Source: Cryptomeria japonica
Lineage: Eukaryota > Streptophyta > Pinopsida > Cupressales > Cupressaceae
Direction of reading: 5' to 3'
DNA length: 64,000 nt
NCBI RefSeq assembly: GCF_030272615.1
Contig: NC_081405.1
Coordinates: forward strand, 608,456,677 to 608,520,676
Each line of letters opens with the position of its first letter. Position 1 is the stretch's first letter. A model generated the notes under the pieces. That model worked only from the letters and a program-made list of their open reading frames with translations, was not told the DNA's origin and searched no databases. A program made the position numbers and the translations under genes. Positions 1 to 9,900 of this stretch are shown piece by piece.

Positions 1-798
1 AGCAATTTAAATAAGTGACTTAAATTCAATAATGTTTATAGAAATAGAGAATGGATCCCTTATTGTTTGGTACACTAAAGATTGTCACAATAAATTAATT
101 CAACTTAGAAGTTAGATGACCAACTAATAGCTATTGTGTTGGCTTCTATGTAGCTACGACGAACACAATGAGATTCATTATGTACACAGAGGTTAAAAAA
201 GGGTCATTTTGAGTTGATGTCTGATATGTAGTCTCTATTTCCTTGTTAACCATTCATTTTGACAACCACCAAATTTGCACAATTGGTCCAATATGCACAA
301 ATGTACCAGTAATTGAACACTATTGGTACCAATGAAGTTGTACAATTGGTCTAATTACCAACTTTATTTTTTCAACTATTAAGGACACAAGTGGGTGACT
401 ATTTACCCACTAGATGTTTTTTTAGTGAGTTTTTAATTAGCAAAATCCAACGAATGGTGATTGGAAAATGGGCGGTAACTAGGCCTTTTTCCCTACATAA
501 AATATTATTTTGGTTCATAGCATTTTTATTAAAAAACCTTAATATCCTATCATCCACATAAGTTAGATCAACCACAAAAAGAAAAATCAAACACAAACAT
601 GAAAACATATTATGCCTGTGTTATATTTTATAGAATGTATTTTCATTTTTAAAATGGTAATATTATCACATTATATTATATTTTACAATTGAAAATATTA
701 ACATAAATATAGATATATTACAATATAATTAATGTAAAATATTTTTGAATATATACATTTAAAAAATAAAAATAAAAATATATCTAATATTATGAAGT
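1..798. other. AT-rich intergenic DNA
   Basis: No recognisable coding motif, terminal repeat or RNA gene on either strand. The last 200 bases are runs of A and T. The short open frames here have no family features. Confidence 0.6.
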
Positions 799-1225
799 TT
801 ACAGATCTCTACGAGGTTTTAGATAAAAAGGAAAAGTGAGGGCTCCTAGAGGTGGGCATAAGGGATAAGGGAGATAATGGGAGCATTCTGAGTAGCCCTT
901 CGAATCCACGTCTCTGCCCAGCATATACTTCACAGGTTCATGCTTTCTTATTGTTTGCTTATGTTTCACGTTCTGGAAGAATAGGACATTTGCAAAGAGG
1001 GCACGGTAATAATTTGTCCATTTGTCAAGGCAATCTCTATGAACTGGCACAACTTTTGAATTTCATCATCTTCCACGAAAGAGCCAAACAAACAACACAT
1101 ATATCCTGCTCGATCTCATTAAAGCTCTCTGCAAAATCATTGAATGTCAAAACAAATAAACGTTCTCTGATTGTGTGGGCAGAGGCAAATGAAGTGGGAA
1201 AAATGTTTTCATGGAAGCATTTCAA
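799..1225 (-). pseudogene. RING-H2 zinc-finger gene remnant
   Basis: On the minus strand an acidic stretch runs into CVVCLA, the first Cys pair of a RING finger. A frameshift follows, then EDDEIQKL in the neighbouring frame, then HRDCLDKW, the His-x2-Cys-(L/I)-x-K/R-W core of plant RING-H2 ubiquitin ligases. The expected last CPxC pair is missing: the segment after NYYRAL reads FANVLFF. A complete RING-H2 would bind two zinc ions and recruit an E2. This copy has at least one frameshift and has lost zinc ligands, so it cannot fold as a RING. The frame goes on for about 50 residues and stops near 799. It lies divergent to the TIR gene. No ATG-led intact frame exists. Family assignment rests on the CVVCL and HRDCLDKW motifs; the subfamily is unknown. 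Confidence 0.55.
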
Positions 1226-1561
1226 TAAGAGCTATAGATTTTGTGCAGGCTACGCCAAAAAAAGAAGGCAACAAATTACAAGGTGGGGTCATAGATATCT
1301 AAGCTGAATCATGGGATAGCAGGAGCAAAAGAACTGGTACCATTTTAGAAACTTTAAGTGCGCACTTAGGAAAGTCAAACATGTCACATGCGAATGCGTT
1401 CCGAAACATTACGGACAGTCCAAAGTCGAACAAAGTCGAATAAAAAAACAAGTCAATCGAAAAAATGCGAATAAAAAAATACATTTAGAAAATCAAAGGC
1501 TGAAAATTGTTCGATAGTCTTGCATTGCTCGTTGAGCATTCTCAGCTGTTGATGGCTAAAA

Positions 1562-1594
1562 GAAGGTCGTTCCTTTCATATAAGGAACACCTTC
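1562..1594. promoter_or_regulatory. Hairpin upstream of TIR gene, TATA-like loop
   Basis: GAAGGT-C-GTTCCTT pairs with AAGGAAC-ACCTTC, a 13-bp stem with one bulged C, around a loop containing CATATAAGG-like sequence. It lies about 190 bases upstream of the first plausible TIR-gene ATG and could hold its TATA box. The hairpin is seen directly; the promoter role is a guess. Confidence 0.25.
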
Positions 1595-1782
1595 GGTGTA
1601 ATTATTCAAAGTTGATTGTGGAAAGTTTGCTTTGAATACTTTAGAATATATTGGTCACAAAATAAATAATAGTTGTACACCTCATCGCTTTAGCTGTCTT
1701 ACTATCATGGAAATAATCAAGCCTACGTGTCTTCTTACAATGTATTACCCATATCTGTGCCTTGCTCCCTGCTCCAACGTCC

Positions 1783-2394
1783 ATGCATTCTTACAATGAT
1801 CCAACATGTTCTTTGCCCACCTCTCTTTGTCTTCCACCCATGGAATGTAATCAGCCCTGTGAGCGTTCTTATAATAACCCTAAATGTGTTCTTCTTGTCA
1901 CAGCTGAAAATAACGAGTGTCTGCATTCTTCGTGGGTTCCAAATTATGACGTATTTCTTAACCATCGTGGTGCATATGTGAAGGAAAGCATAGGTAGCCT
2001 AATATTTTATAATCTTGAGAATAAGGGATTGAAGGTCTTCTTTGACAAGAATTCAATCCAAGTTGGAAGCAAAATACGTCAGTCACTAGAGGACGCTATT
2101 TACTCTGCATCTCTACATATTGTCATTATTTTTGCTAACTATGCAGAGTCGAGTTGGTGCTTGAAAGAGTTCAATCTGATCTTCAAGACTGGAGCTCCCA
2201 TCGTACCAGTATTTTGTGGAGAAGAGCCTTCGGAAATTCGAATGAAAGATAAAGATGGTATGTATGCTCGAGCCTTCCAAAAGCATAGGCAATCTGGGAA
2301 TTTCGAGTCTCATACAATTGAAGAATGGAGGAAGGCACTTGATGAGGTTTCATATATTAAAGGCTATAATGTTGGTGTTATTACATTAGTTTAG
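1783..2394 (+). CDS. TIR-domain protein, exon 1 truncated by LTR insertion
   Basis: The frame encodes a plant TIR domain of the NLR or TIR-only type. From the ATG at 1783, YDVFLNHRG (strand A, about residues 55-63) is followed by KGLKVFFD, the SSWCLKE helix and VPVF before EPSEIR, and ends with EEWRKALDEVSYIKGY. Plant TIR domains are NADases that make signalling nucleotides. The Glu of WCLKE matches the catalytic Glu of plant TIRs and is kept here (about residue 129). The ATG at 1840 is another possible start; 30-50 unconserved residues precede the domain either way. The host exon stops at 2369, where the LTR of a retrotransposon begins. The frame runs on into the LTR for a few codons (ending GVITLV) and stops at 2392-2394. 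As it stands it would give a TIR-only protein of about 203 residues. Whether it is expressed is unknown. Confidence 0.8.
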   Translation: MHSYNDPTCSLPTSLCLPPMECNQPCERSYNNPKCVLLVTAENNECLHSSWVPNYDVFLNHRGAYVKESIGSLIFYNLENKGLKVFFDKNSIQVGSKIRQSLEDAIYSASLHIVIIFANYAESSWCLKEFNLIFKTGAPIVPVFCGEEPSEIRMKDKDGMYARAFQKHRQSGNFESHTIEEWRKALDEVSYIKGYNVGVITLV

Positions 2395-2618
2395 ATTTAA
2401 TTAATAAAACTATCGGTGGTTGTGTTTTCAGTTGTGCAGTTACACAACCATTTGCTGTTTTGTATTGCCTATTTAAAGGCACACATTTAGAATGAATATG
2501 TGGATCTGATAATATATTTTATCCTACAAAATCAAATAATTAAGATTTTTCATTTGTACCATTCTCTGCAATCATGGTTTAGTTTTTTTCGTTCTATGTT
2601 GGCTCTACCATTTCAACA
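2370..2618 (+). repeat. 5' LTR of gag-only element
   Basis: 249 bp, TGTTGG to TTTCAACA, ending just before the primer site at 2619. A TATTTAAAGG-type TATA motif lies mid-LTR. Its start provides the stop codon (TAG, 2392-2394) that ends the interrupted TIR frame. Confidence 0.88.
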
Positions 2619-2630
2619 TGGTATCAGAGT
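2619..2630 (+). promoter_or_regulatory. Primer binding site, tRNA-iMet type
   Basis: TGGTATCAGAGT follows the LTR directly and matches the usual copia site TGGTATCAGAGC (complement of the initiator Met tRNA 3' end) except in the last base. Confidence 0.85.
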
Positions 2631-2962
2631 GAAAACTTGTTTCTATGATCTGTGGTTAATGGACGAATAAGATTGGGGTCGGCTTCTGCATTTGCTGTGT
2701 TGTTGAGGAGACAAAGCGGCCACTGGGCGTGACTTAGAAGAACTGTAGATGGCAGTAATATGATTTCAGTGTTTATAATGGTGAGAGAGGAACAATAAAA
2801 GGAAGGTGGAAGTGAAAATAGAGATATGATTCAAGTCCAAATGCCAAACTAGAATCTTGCAATCATGTTTTGAGAAAAGAGGTATGAAATGGACTTTCTC
2901 TTTATAGGGTGACATAACAATTATTTTGTTATCATTTTATTTGTCTTTAAGTGATAAAGATT

Positions 2963-3802
2963 ATGGATAAAATAGTTACAATTCCTAAATTCGAAGGGCA
3001 TGAATTCCACACATGGCAAATTAAAGTGCAACTATCATTAATTGAGAAAGATTTGTTGGAGATTGTGGATGGGACTGTAACAAAGCCACAAGATGCAGAT
3101 GTAGCAACGAAGTGGACGAAAAAAGATCATAGGGCCACGACATTGATTGGTCTTGGTTTATCAAATGCATACTTGCATCATATTGATTTATCAAAGACAT
3201 CAAAAACAATATGGGACGGGCTCAATGTATTGTTTGGTTCTCAGGCTTCCGGTGCCAAGATGTCTATTAAGCAGAAATTGTTCGGGTTAAAGATAAATGG
3301 AGATGATAATATTATTCAACATATAAGCATTTTTCATTCTCTCCTTAATCAACTTGCAGGTATAAATGCTAATGTCGTTGATGATGATGCCAAGGCAATA
3401 TTACTTAACAGCTTGCCTTCTAGTTTTGACCATATTGTCTTCACTCTAAACAAAATAAATCCTAGCTTGGAAACAATAATCTCTTCTCTAATTGATGAAG
3501 GAAATGGAACTAATAAGAACTATCAACTTCCTCTGGAATGTGCTTTGGTTGCTAGGAATAAATCTAATGTTTCCAGTAGAAGAGAATTCAAATGCTTTTA
3601 TTGTCAAAAAAATGGGCATGTGCAGATGAACTATTTTCAACGGGTCAAAGATCTAATCGATGGAAAGTTAAAGAAAGATACATCTTTTGTTGCAATAGAA
3701 GGTGAGGCCAACTTTTGTGGATTTGCAGTACATAAAAATGACTCATCTGATGGTTACAGTCCATCAGATGATATAGGGGTTGATACAAGATTTCTACTTT
3801 AG
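2963..3802 (+). CDS. gag: Gag protein of gag-only retrotransposon
   Basis: 279 residues from the ATG at 2963, uninterrupted. The N-terminal part (IPKFEGHEFHTWQIKVQL) is the copia gag start (DUF4219/UBN2 family), followed by the helical UBN2 body with typical LSNAYLHHIDL, TIWDGLN and LLNSLPSSFDHIV. A retroviral-type zinc knuckle follows: C-x2-C-x4-H is present, but the fourth ligand is Tyr (CFYCQKNGH...NY). Copia Gag forms the virus-like particle and packages RNA. The frame ends about 35 residues after the knuckle with no protease or pol, and 435 non-coding bases separate it from the polypurine tract. Apart from the lost Cys the protein looks functional. An in-frame GTG twelve bases upstream is unlikely to be used. 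Confidence 0.85.
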   Translation: MDKIVTIPKFEGHEFHTWQIKVQLSLIEKDLLEIVDGTVTKPQDADVATKWTKKDHRATTLIGLGLSNAYLHHIDLSKTSKTIWDGLNVLFGSQASGAKMSIKQKLFGLKINGDDNIIQHISIFHSLLNQLAGINANVVDDDAKAILLNSLPSSFDHIVFTLNKINPSLETIISSLIDEGNGTNKNYQLPLECALVARNKSNVSSRREFKCFYCQKNGHVQMNYFQRVKDLIDGKLKKDTSFVAIEGEANFCGFAVHKNDSSDGYSPSDDIGVDTRFLL

Positions 3803-4226
3803 ACAATAATGAATATTGACAGGAGGTCGGAGGTAGGAGGATCTTTTGTCATCTCGAGTTAACTTCTCACTTAGAGATGATCATTGCATGAGAAGCAACC
3901 TATCTATGTCCCTGTAAAGCTGGTGCTTGGCAGATTTGTCCCTAAAAAGGGGGTGCGATTTATCTGTGTTCCTGAAGAGAAGAGGGAGCTTGGTAGTGTG
4001 ATTGTCCCTTCTAGGAGCAAGGGGAGGGACAGGATTGTGTAGGGGAGGTGGGAACTTTTGTTCTTGTGTAGACAGTTCCAGGTTTTGTGGTCAGGAGATC
4101 CACTGATGCAGTCAGTTTGGTATTTCTTGGGCGAGTGAGGACGATTGGTGAAGGCACTTCATCAAAGTCACTCGAGGGTTGGATTAAAACCCTTGCAACT
4201 TCCACTCTTGTTCAGATTAATGTAAT

Positions 4227-4237
4227 AAGGGGGGGAA
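4227..4237 (+). promoter_or_regulatory. Polypurine tract of gag-only element
   Basis: AAGGGGGGGAA immediately before the 3' LTR TGTTGG; the expected plus-strand primer. Confidence 0.8.
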
Positions 4238-4485
4238 TGTTGGTGTTATTACATTAGTTTAGATTTAATTAATAAAACTACCGCGGTTGTGTTTTTAGTT
4301 GTGCAGTTACACAACCATTTGCTGTTTTGTATTGCCTATTTAAAGGCACACATTTAGAATGAATATGTGGATCTGATAATATATTTTATCCTACAAAATC
4401 AAATCAATAAGATTTTTCATTTGTGCCATTCTCTGCAATCATGGTTTAGTTTTTTCTGTTCTATGTTGGCTCTACCATTTCAACA
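4238..4485 (+). repeat. 3' LTR of gag-only element
   Basis: 248 bp, nearly identical to 2370-2618, with a few substitutions and single-base indels (for example CTATCGGTGG against CTACCGCGG). Followed by TATAC, the target duplication, and then TIR coding sequence. Confidence 0.88.
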
Positions 4486-4790
4486 TATACTTTTAAGGGT
4501 TAAAATTATTTCTTACTACACGCTCTTGTATCACGAGATTAATTGATGAATTTGAATTTAAGTTCTTAATCTATATCCTGTTTATTTTTCAGTAAATAAC
4601 CATCGCTTTTCTTATAATTAATATTGGATATAGTAAATTGAATAAAATCAAGGTAATTTTGAACGACTGTTGTTGTGTAAATTGCAGAGACCAAGGAGAG
4701 CTGCTGGAGCAAATTGCAACGAGTGTTCCGGAGCATATTGATAAAGGGAAATCTCAGCCAAATCGCACCAGTCATCACTCCATTTTCTAG
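4486..4790 (+). pseudogene. TIR gene: end of exon 1, intron and exon 2
   Basis: After the 3' LTR, the duplicated target TATAC (4486-4490) resumes the TIR frame: Y-T-F-K, then a split codon and a GT donor (AAGG|GTTAAA, exon end 4498). An intron of 191 bases ends at TTGCAGAG (4689). Exon 2 (4690-4790) gives DQGELLEQIATSVPEHIDKG, then about 14 residues and a TAG at 4788-4790. DQGELL after the first intron is the usual junction sequence of TIR-NLR genes as I recall it from conifers, so the exon pair is convincing. No NB-ARC motif (P-loop, GLPL, MHD) follows in the next 1.5 kb, so the gene was either TIR-only with a short tail or a truncated NLR. It is now separated from exon 1 by the 2.1-kb insertion. 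Splice sites are by eye; acceptor CAG at 4687 is an alternative. Confidence 0.7.
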
Positions 4791-4805
4791 AGCGAATATC
4801 AGTCC

Positions 4806-4883
4806 ATGCCTTTGTAAATATATGATGAACTTGTAGGTCTAGTTATGCCTTTGTAAATATATGATGAACTTGTAGGTCTAGTT
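4806..4883. repeat. Perfect 39-bp tandem duplication
   Basis: Two head-to-tail copies of a 39-base unit beginning ATGCCTTTGTAAATATATG, identical by eye, starting 16 bases after the TIR exon 2 stop codon. The unit length is a multiple of three, but the region is not open. Confidence 0.85.
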
Positions 4884-6359
4884 ATGTAAACGACATAGAA
4901 GTTGCCATAAATTTTCTATAGATCCATCTCGACTTGTTTGTTGGAAGCTCATTGGTCTAGATTTTGTTAACGAGATAAATGCAGCTTTACATAAGGATTT
5001 AGGAATAATGAGCTACGAGGTATTCTAAATTTCTGACAAATGTGGTTATGCTTTTTTCAGTTCTAAATTTCACCTTCAAAATTTGTAGAACTTGCTCTCT
5101 TGTTATTTTCATTTGAGAGCCTTGTGGTCATCTTTGAAAGTGTATTTTCAGCCTTGTTACTAGCAAAGCTGAAACTAGTGTATGACTATGACTCAGCGAA
5201 TGTGAAGGGTATGTCTTAATAATTAACATCTCTTAAATCATTAAAATGATTTATTAAGATGATGTCTTACAAATCTAATTACTAGATGCACAATTTATGA
5301 CTATTGGAGCATAAGTCAATCCATAATAAGCATCGACTACGATTATCTTCTTTTAATCATAAAAATGATTTACTTGAATGATATCTTAGGAATGTAATTA
5401 CTAGACACACAATTTATGAGCATACTTCAAGAAAGTTAATGCGTGGAGGAAGGTTTTGTATTTTAAACTAGAGAATTAGATTGTGTCTAATTATATCTCT
5501 TTCAGAACTCTATTAATTCACCTAGTCTAAGAGGCAAACCTGTAAATCAAAATAATGTTAGATTTAGTTTAACAGACGACAAATTCAAGATTAAAGTTTA
5601 CTTGATAAACGAAATAAAATAAAGTGAATGCTAAAGTCATATGATGACTACTACACATAACTTATATGCAACTTAAATAGACCAAATGCAACTTATATGC
5701 AACTTAAGTCATATTTTTATGTAAAATATAACTTATATGCAACTTAAATAGACCAAATGCCTATAAGTAATCGTAAGTGTGTGTGTTATCTCTAACTTTT
5801 ATATCTAACATCAAAGGACCAATTGTTGAACACAAAATATTATTTGTTGTTATAAAAACAACATATTATTATATAGAATACAACCTATATTGAACACATA
5901 GGGTCCAATTATTTTTTCTTAAGATAAATGAGTTTTATAGGAACCCAAAACCCAAAATCATCCAAAAAGTAAATAGAGTTAACTAGAAACTAACCAGCAG
6001 CTAAACAACAACAAAAATAGGGGACTCGCCCCATCAACTCTAACCATAAGAAACATAATAGAAATAAGAAAACTATCCCAAAAACTAAGTAAGAGCTTCC
6101 AAAAGCTTAGTATTCTTCTAGATTGCTCTATTGTTGATCTCTTGGAGTTATTCCATGATGAACCTTGCATTGCCTATTTCTTACAACTGGTCCTGGTGGA
6201 GGGCCCCATAGATGCCTACATATCTTGGATTCTCTTGTCCCGGTCAGTGTCTAAGGATAATTCAGATCTGGTCATGTGAATTTTCTGCAAGGTGATTTCC
6301 TCGTTGACTCTTCTAGGGCCTTAAGCGCTATTATACATTGCTTCCTTACTAACTTTCCA
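4884..6359. other. Non-coding DNA with short direct repeats
   Basis: No coding signal recognised. Two related segments of about 73 bases (5229-5300 and 5346-5419, sharing ATGATTTA, ATTACTAGA and CACAATTTATGA) form a decayed duplication. An exact 33-base direct repeat beginning ATAACTTATATGCAACTTAA occurs at 5657-5689 and 5728-5760. Confidence 0.5.
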
Positions 6360-7600
6360 CAAAACCCTTAAGCTTACTCTTTAAATCTTGGATTTCATTC
6401 TCCAACCTGTCAATCCTAGCATCATGCTCCATCTTCATAACCTTAATGTCTTCCATAATTTTTTGGGATAGCTTCAAGAGTTTGTCAGTTTTATTAGGTT
6501 CAGATTCTCCATGAAAGAGTCCACAATATCTTTGATCCCCTGTTTCAGGAAAATAATTTCACCAAAAACCCATCAAAACCATTTCTCCAGGTTATCCAAT
6601 GAATTGCCGAGGAGCTTGTCAATATCCATTTCATCACATTTGATCTCATTGGGGTCCACATTTAGGGGAATGTCAAGTCTAATTCATTTTTCCCTTTTCC
6701 TTGAATCTCTTCCTTTTTCCAGTTTTTTATTTTTTACGATTTTGTGGGCCCAGATTTTGGCTATGAGACATAGGGCATTTCAACTTTTTTGCTACCCATC
6801 TAGGTGGATTTTTCCTGCTAGTATTTGTACCAGGTGTGGGATTTTGTGGGGGGCCTCATCCTTCGAAGGTTTATATTTAGAATCCTTCAAAACCAGGATG
6901 TCATTCCAGTCCATAGTAACTCCACCCTCTACCTCACCAAACTCCATATCTAAACCATCATGCACCTCCTGGCTAGCTAAGGTCTTAGGGTATCTCATAA
7001 ATGGGGAGAGTTTAACCTCATGAGCCTTAGCAAACCCCATAACTAGGAAGATTACAACAAATAAAATGGAATTGAAATTCTTTTATCATGCCTAAAGTGG
7101 TTAAGGATAGTAAAATGATAGGAAAATATACTAGCGAGGGCTATGTACCTCATGATAAATTCTGCCATATCTACTCAAAGCTTCAGAAGGCCCATTTTAT
7201 TGTAGCCTCCATCTGAGTTCTTCTTGACTCTACTTCATTCACTCTTTTTATCATAAAAAGATGAAAGGGCTTCTTTTGAATTTTTCCTCTCCTTGTAGAA
7301 TTTTTTACCCTCCATGCTAGGCCAAGAAATCTCAGTAATGGAGGGTTCATCAATCCTAAACTCTGCCCCCTACACACTTAGAACTCCAGTATTCCAATTT
7401 TTTACATACAAATATGTGAGCTAGTGATTCTGACCATGGAGTTTCCTGAAAAATGGTTCCATACCTCTATCCATGACTTCCCTTCAAACCTCTTCATTAT
7501 TCTCCCAAAGCTCATACGAAGACGACTCCAATCTGTTCTTATCTCCCCCCATAAGATTGTTGCCTCTGTAAATTTTATGAGTAACACTAAAACAAGGCTT
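6360..7600 (-). pseudogene. Eroded unidentified coding region, transposon-like
   Basis: Reading the minus strand from about 7590 down, open segments are joined by stops and frame changes. The best part (7040-6480) keeps one frame with about four stops: LSPFMRYPKTLASQEVHDGL, DWNDILVLKDSKYKPSKDEA and CDEMDIDKLLGNSLDNLEKW. A short heptad-like helix ends it (DARIDRLENEIQDLKSKLKG, about 6440-6370). It resembles gag-like or ORF1-like proteins that end in a coiled coil, but I do not recognise a named domain. No terminal repeats are visible. The coding character is inferred from conserved-looking reading, not from a family match. Confidence 0.3.
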
Positions 7601-8159
7601 TAGACAGACAAAAACAAATCAAACCCATAGGAAAAATTTGGAAGGTCGCCACCATAAATTTCTGTGAATAGCTTTACACATGTGCAAAGTTGTCATAATT
7701 AATGCTCAATTGGAGAGAGATTTACGACATCCTCCCTCGCCATTTCACACAAATGAATGTTAAAATCTTTAGAAAACCCCTCATATATCATGAAAAAACA
7801 AGGTATTTATTGTGTTCACATTTCACCATGATAACAGTACTTGTTTAAGTGAGCATCTTATTTTATAAATGACACACTTATAGCGGATAGCTATGATATT
7901 TTGTTTAAAATAAAAAATTATTGATTTTCCTTGTTAAGGAATGTATTTATGCCTTTTTTATATAACATTTACAGGTTCTCTTGTGTTCAAGTATTGGTTC
8001 ATTTTGACCAACATTTGGTAATTCTTTTATTTACATGTGGATTATTTACTTACAATATATAGTATAAATATGTGGCAAGACTGGATAATATAAGAACAAT
8101 TTCTATAATGACTATTGGACCCTGTACAACTACTAGCCCCTCTAAATTTTCAAAATTAA
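7601..8159. other. Non-coding DNA, nothing recognised
   Basis: AT-rich sequence between the eroded minus-strand region and the copia pol remnant. It may include the lost gag-protease part of that element, but no motif survives. Confidence 0.4.
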
Positions 8160-9775
8160 CAAATTCTAGCTTAGGAAGATTGATTGTAGAAGAAAGAACG
8201 AGTGGTAGAAAATATCTATCATCTAAAGGTAGCTAAAGAAGGAAGTTGTCTGATAGCTCAAGGTAGTGAATGTTTGATTTGGCTAAAGAGGATGGGACAC
8301 ATAATTTTTGACAATATAGTGAAGATCAACTCTACACATAAAGTAAGATATATGCAAAAGATTATCAAGCCTATAAGCACATTGTGTAATGAATGTTAGA
8401 TGGGAAATAAAACAAATAAAATATTCAATAATAAGTATTATTCTACTACAAAACCCTTAGAGCTAATACATGCTGAGCTATGCAGAGCTACTAGAGAAAT
8501 AGGACTAAATGGGGAAAGGTATTTTATGATACTTGTTAATGATTACTCTAGATTGACATGTGTTAATTTTTAAAAAGAAAAATTTGAATCCCTAGATAAG
8601 TTTAAAGCTTTGAAGTATATGGTTGAGAATGAAATAGATGCTATGATCAAATTCTTAAAGTTTGATAGAGGAAGTGAATTTACATTAAATGATTTTATTA
8701 ATATTTGTAAATATCATGGTACTAGGAGACATTTATCTACTGCTAGGACCCCTTCGCAAAATGGGGTATCTAAAAGAAAAAAATAGAATAGTTAAATAGA
8801 TAGCTAGGACAATATTAAAGGATTATAATTTTCTTGATGCATATTTCAAAGAGGCTATGCATACTCTATCTATTTTTTAATAGAGTTTAGTTTAAAGTCA
8901 ACAATTATAAGGCCCCTTAAAGCTATGACATGGAAGAACTAGTACTATCAAGTACTTTAGAATATTTAGAAAAAAATAATACATTAGAAGAGATATAGAA
9001 GACCTTAGAAAGTTTGACTCAAGAATTGATGAACAAAGCTTCCTTGGTCACTTGAAAAGAAGGAAGGATTACATATGTTACAATAAGAGACTCAAGAAGA
9101 TAGTTGAAAGAACAAATCTAGATGAAAACTAGAATCGAACCATAGAAGAACTTAAGGATTGTAGAATAGAAGGTGCTCCCTTTATTGTAGAAGAAGTAGA
9201 TAAAATGAAAGAAGAAAAGGAAATAGTAGAGGACGGTGCTAAGACTCTAGCAAAGTATGTTCAAAATAACTACCCAAATGAATAGATTGTTGGTTATAAG
9301 AATGAGGGAGTGTAGATAACAATAAGACTTGCCAAGGCAAGTGAATAGGTTAATTTATTTGTCGTTTATAAAAGATAGAACCAAAAGCTATTTTTGATGC
9401 TCATAAGGATGAAGGATGGCTAAAGGATGTAAAAGAGGAGCTTGATCAGATTGAGAAAAAATAGACATGGGAACTAGTCCCTGGACCAATAGATAAAAAT
9501 ATGATAGGAATAAAGTGGGTGTTTTGGAATAAAATAAATGATGAAGAAGAAGTGACAAGGATGAAAGGTAGATTCATTTATAAAGAATATTCCGAAGTAG
9601 AAGTTATTAACATTTAAGACTTTTCCTTTGGTGTCTAGGATGGAAGCAACTAGAATGTTTCTTGTATTTGTAACTGATAAGAACTTTAAGGTGTACTAGA
9701 TAGATGTCAAGTCAACATTATTAAATTGTGATTGCAAAGAAGAAGTGGCATAGAGTAGCCTAATGGCTTTTAGTT
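8160..9775 (+). pseudogene. pol: Ty1/copia pol remnant (integrase to start of RT)
   Basis: The order is that of a copia polyprotein. There is a GAG-pre-integrase/HHCC region (GSCLIAQGSECLIWLKRMGH, then TLCNEC). The integrase core follows, with NDYSR, FDRGSEF and PSQNGVSKRKK. Next is the region before RT (DEQSFLGHLKRRKDY, YNKRLKKIVERTN), and then the RT start (WLKDVKEELDQIEK, TWELVPGP, NMIGIKWVFWN). It breaks off near 9775, just after the CQVNII counterpart of the DVKSAF motif. Many stops and frame changes interrupt it. Catalytic positions are lost: the first HHCC His is Leu, the first core Asp is Asn (VNDYSR) and the catalytic Glu of the VERKN motif is Lys. Gag and protease are not visible upstream. 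It resembles, but is not identical to, the copia element at 21.9-27.8 kb. Confidence 0.8.
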
Positions 9776-9802
9776 GATAAATCAATGATTTTTGAAAATA
9801 TG

Positions 9803-9900
9803 TGTTGTCATTGATGTCAACCTAATATGTCCTTAATTATTGGCAGATGTCAACCTAATATGTCAACATCATTAAGTTCTCCAATTCTATTCACATTAGC
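9803..9900. repeat. LTR-like start with 19-bp direct repeat
   Basis: TGTTGTCATTGATGTCAACC begins where the pol remnant is lost and resembles copia LTR starts elsewhere in the window (63298, and the TGTCATTGATGG of the 43.6-52.4 kb element). GATGTCAACCTAATATGTC occurs exactly twice, at 9813-9831 and 9846-9864. No second LTR was found. Confidence 0.35.

Larger units (their letters stand above)
2370..4485 (+). mobile_element. Gag-only LTR retrotransposon (TR-GAG type)
   Basis: A 2116-bp element starts TGTTGG and ends CAACA, with near-identical direct LTRs at both ends, a tRNA-iMet primer site, one gag frame and a polypurine tract. It lacks protease, integrase and reverse transcriptase, so it must borrow them; this matches the non-autonomous TR-GAG class of plants. 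Flanks TATAA (2365-2369) and TATAC (4486-4490) fit a 5-bp target duplication with one change. It sits inside exon 1 of the TIR gene in the same orientation. By eye the LTRs differ at about 8 of 249 positions, so insertion is fairly recent. Confidence 0.88.

Noticed and set aside
852-1307. A 151-codon plus-strand frame
   Set aside because: It is the complement of the RING-H2 remnant, has no family motif, and the minus strand explains the region better.
6511-7023. A 170-codon plus-strand frame
   Set aside because: Hydrophobic and Ser-rich, complementary to the better minus-strand reading with coiled-coil end.
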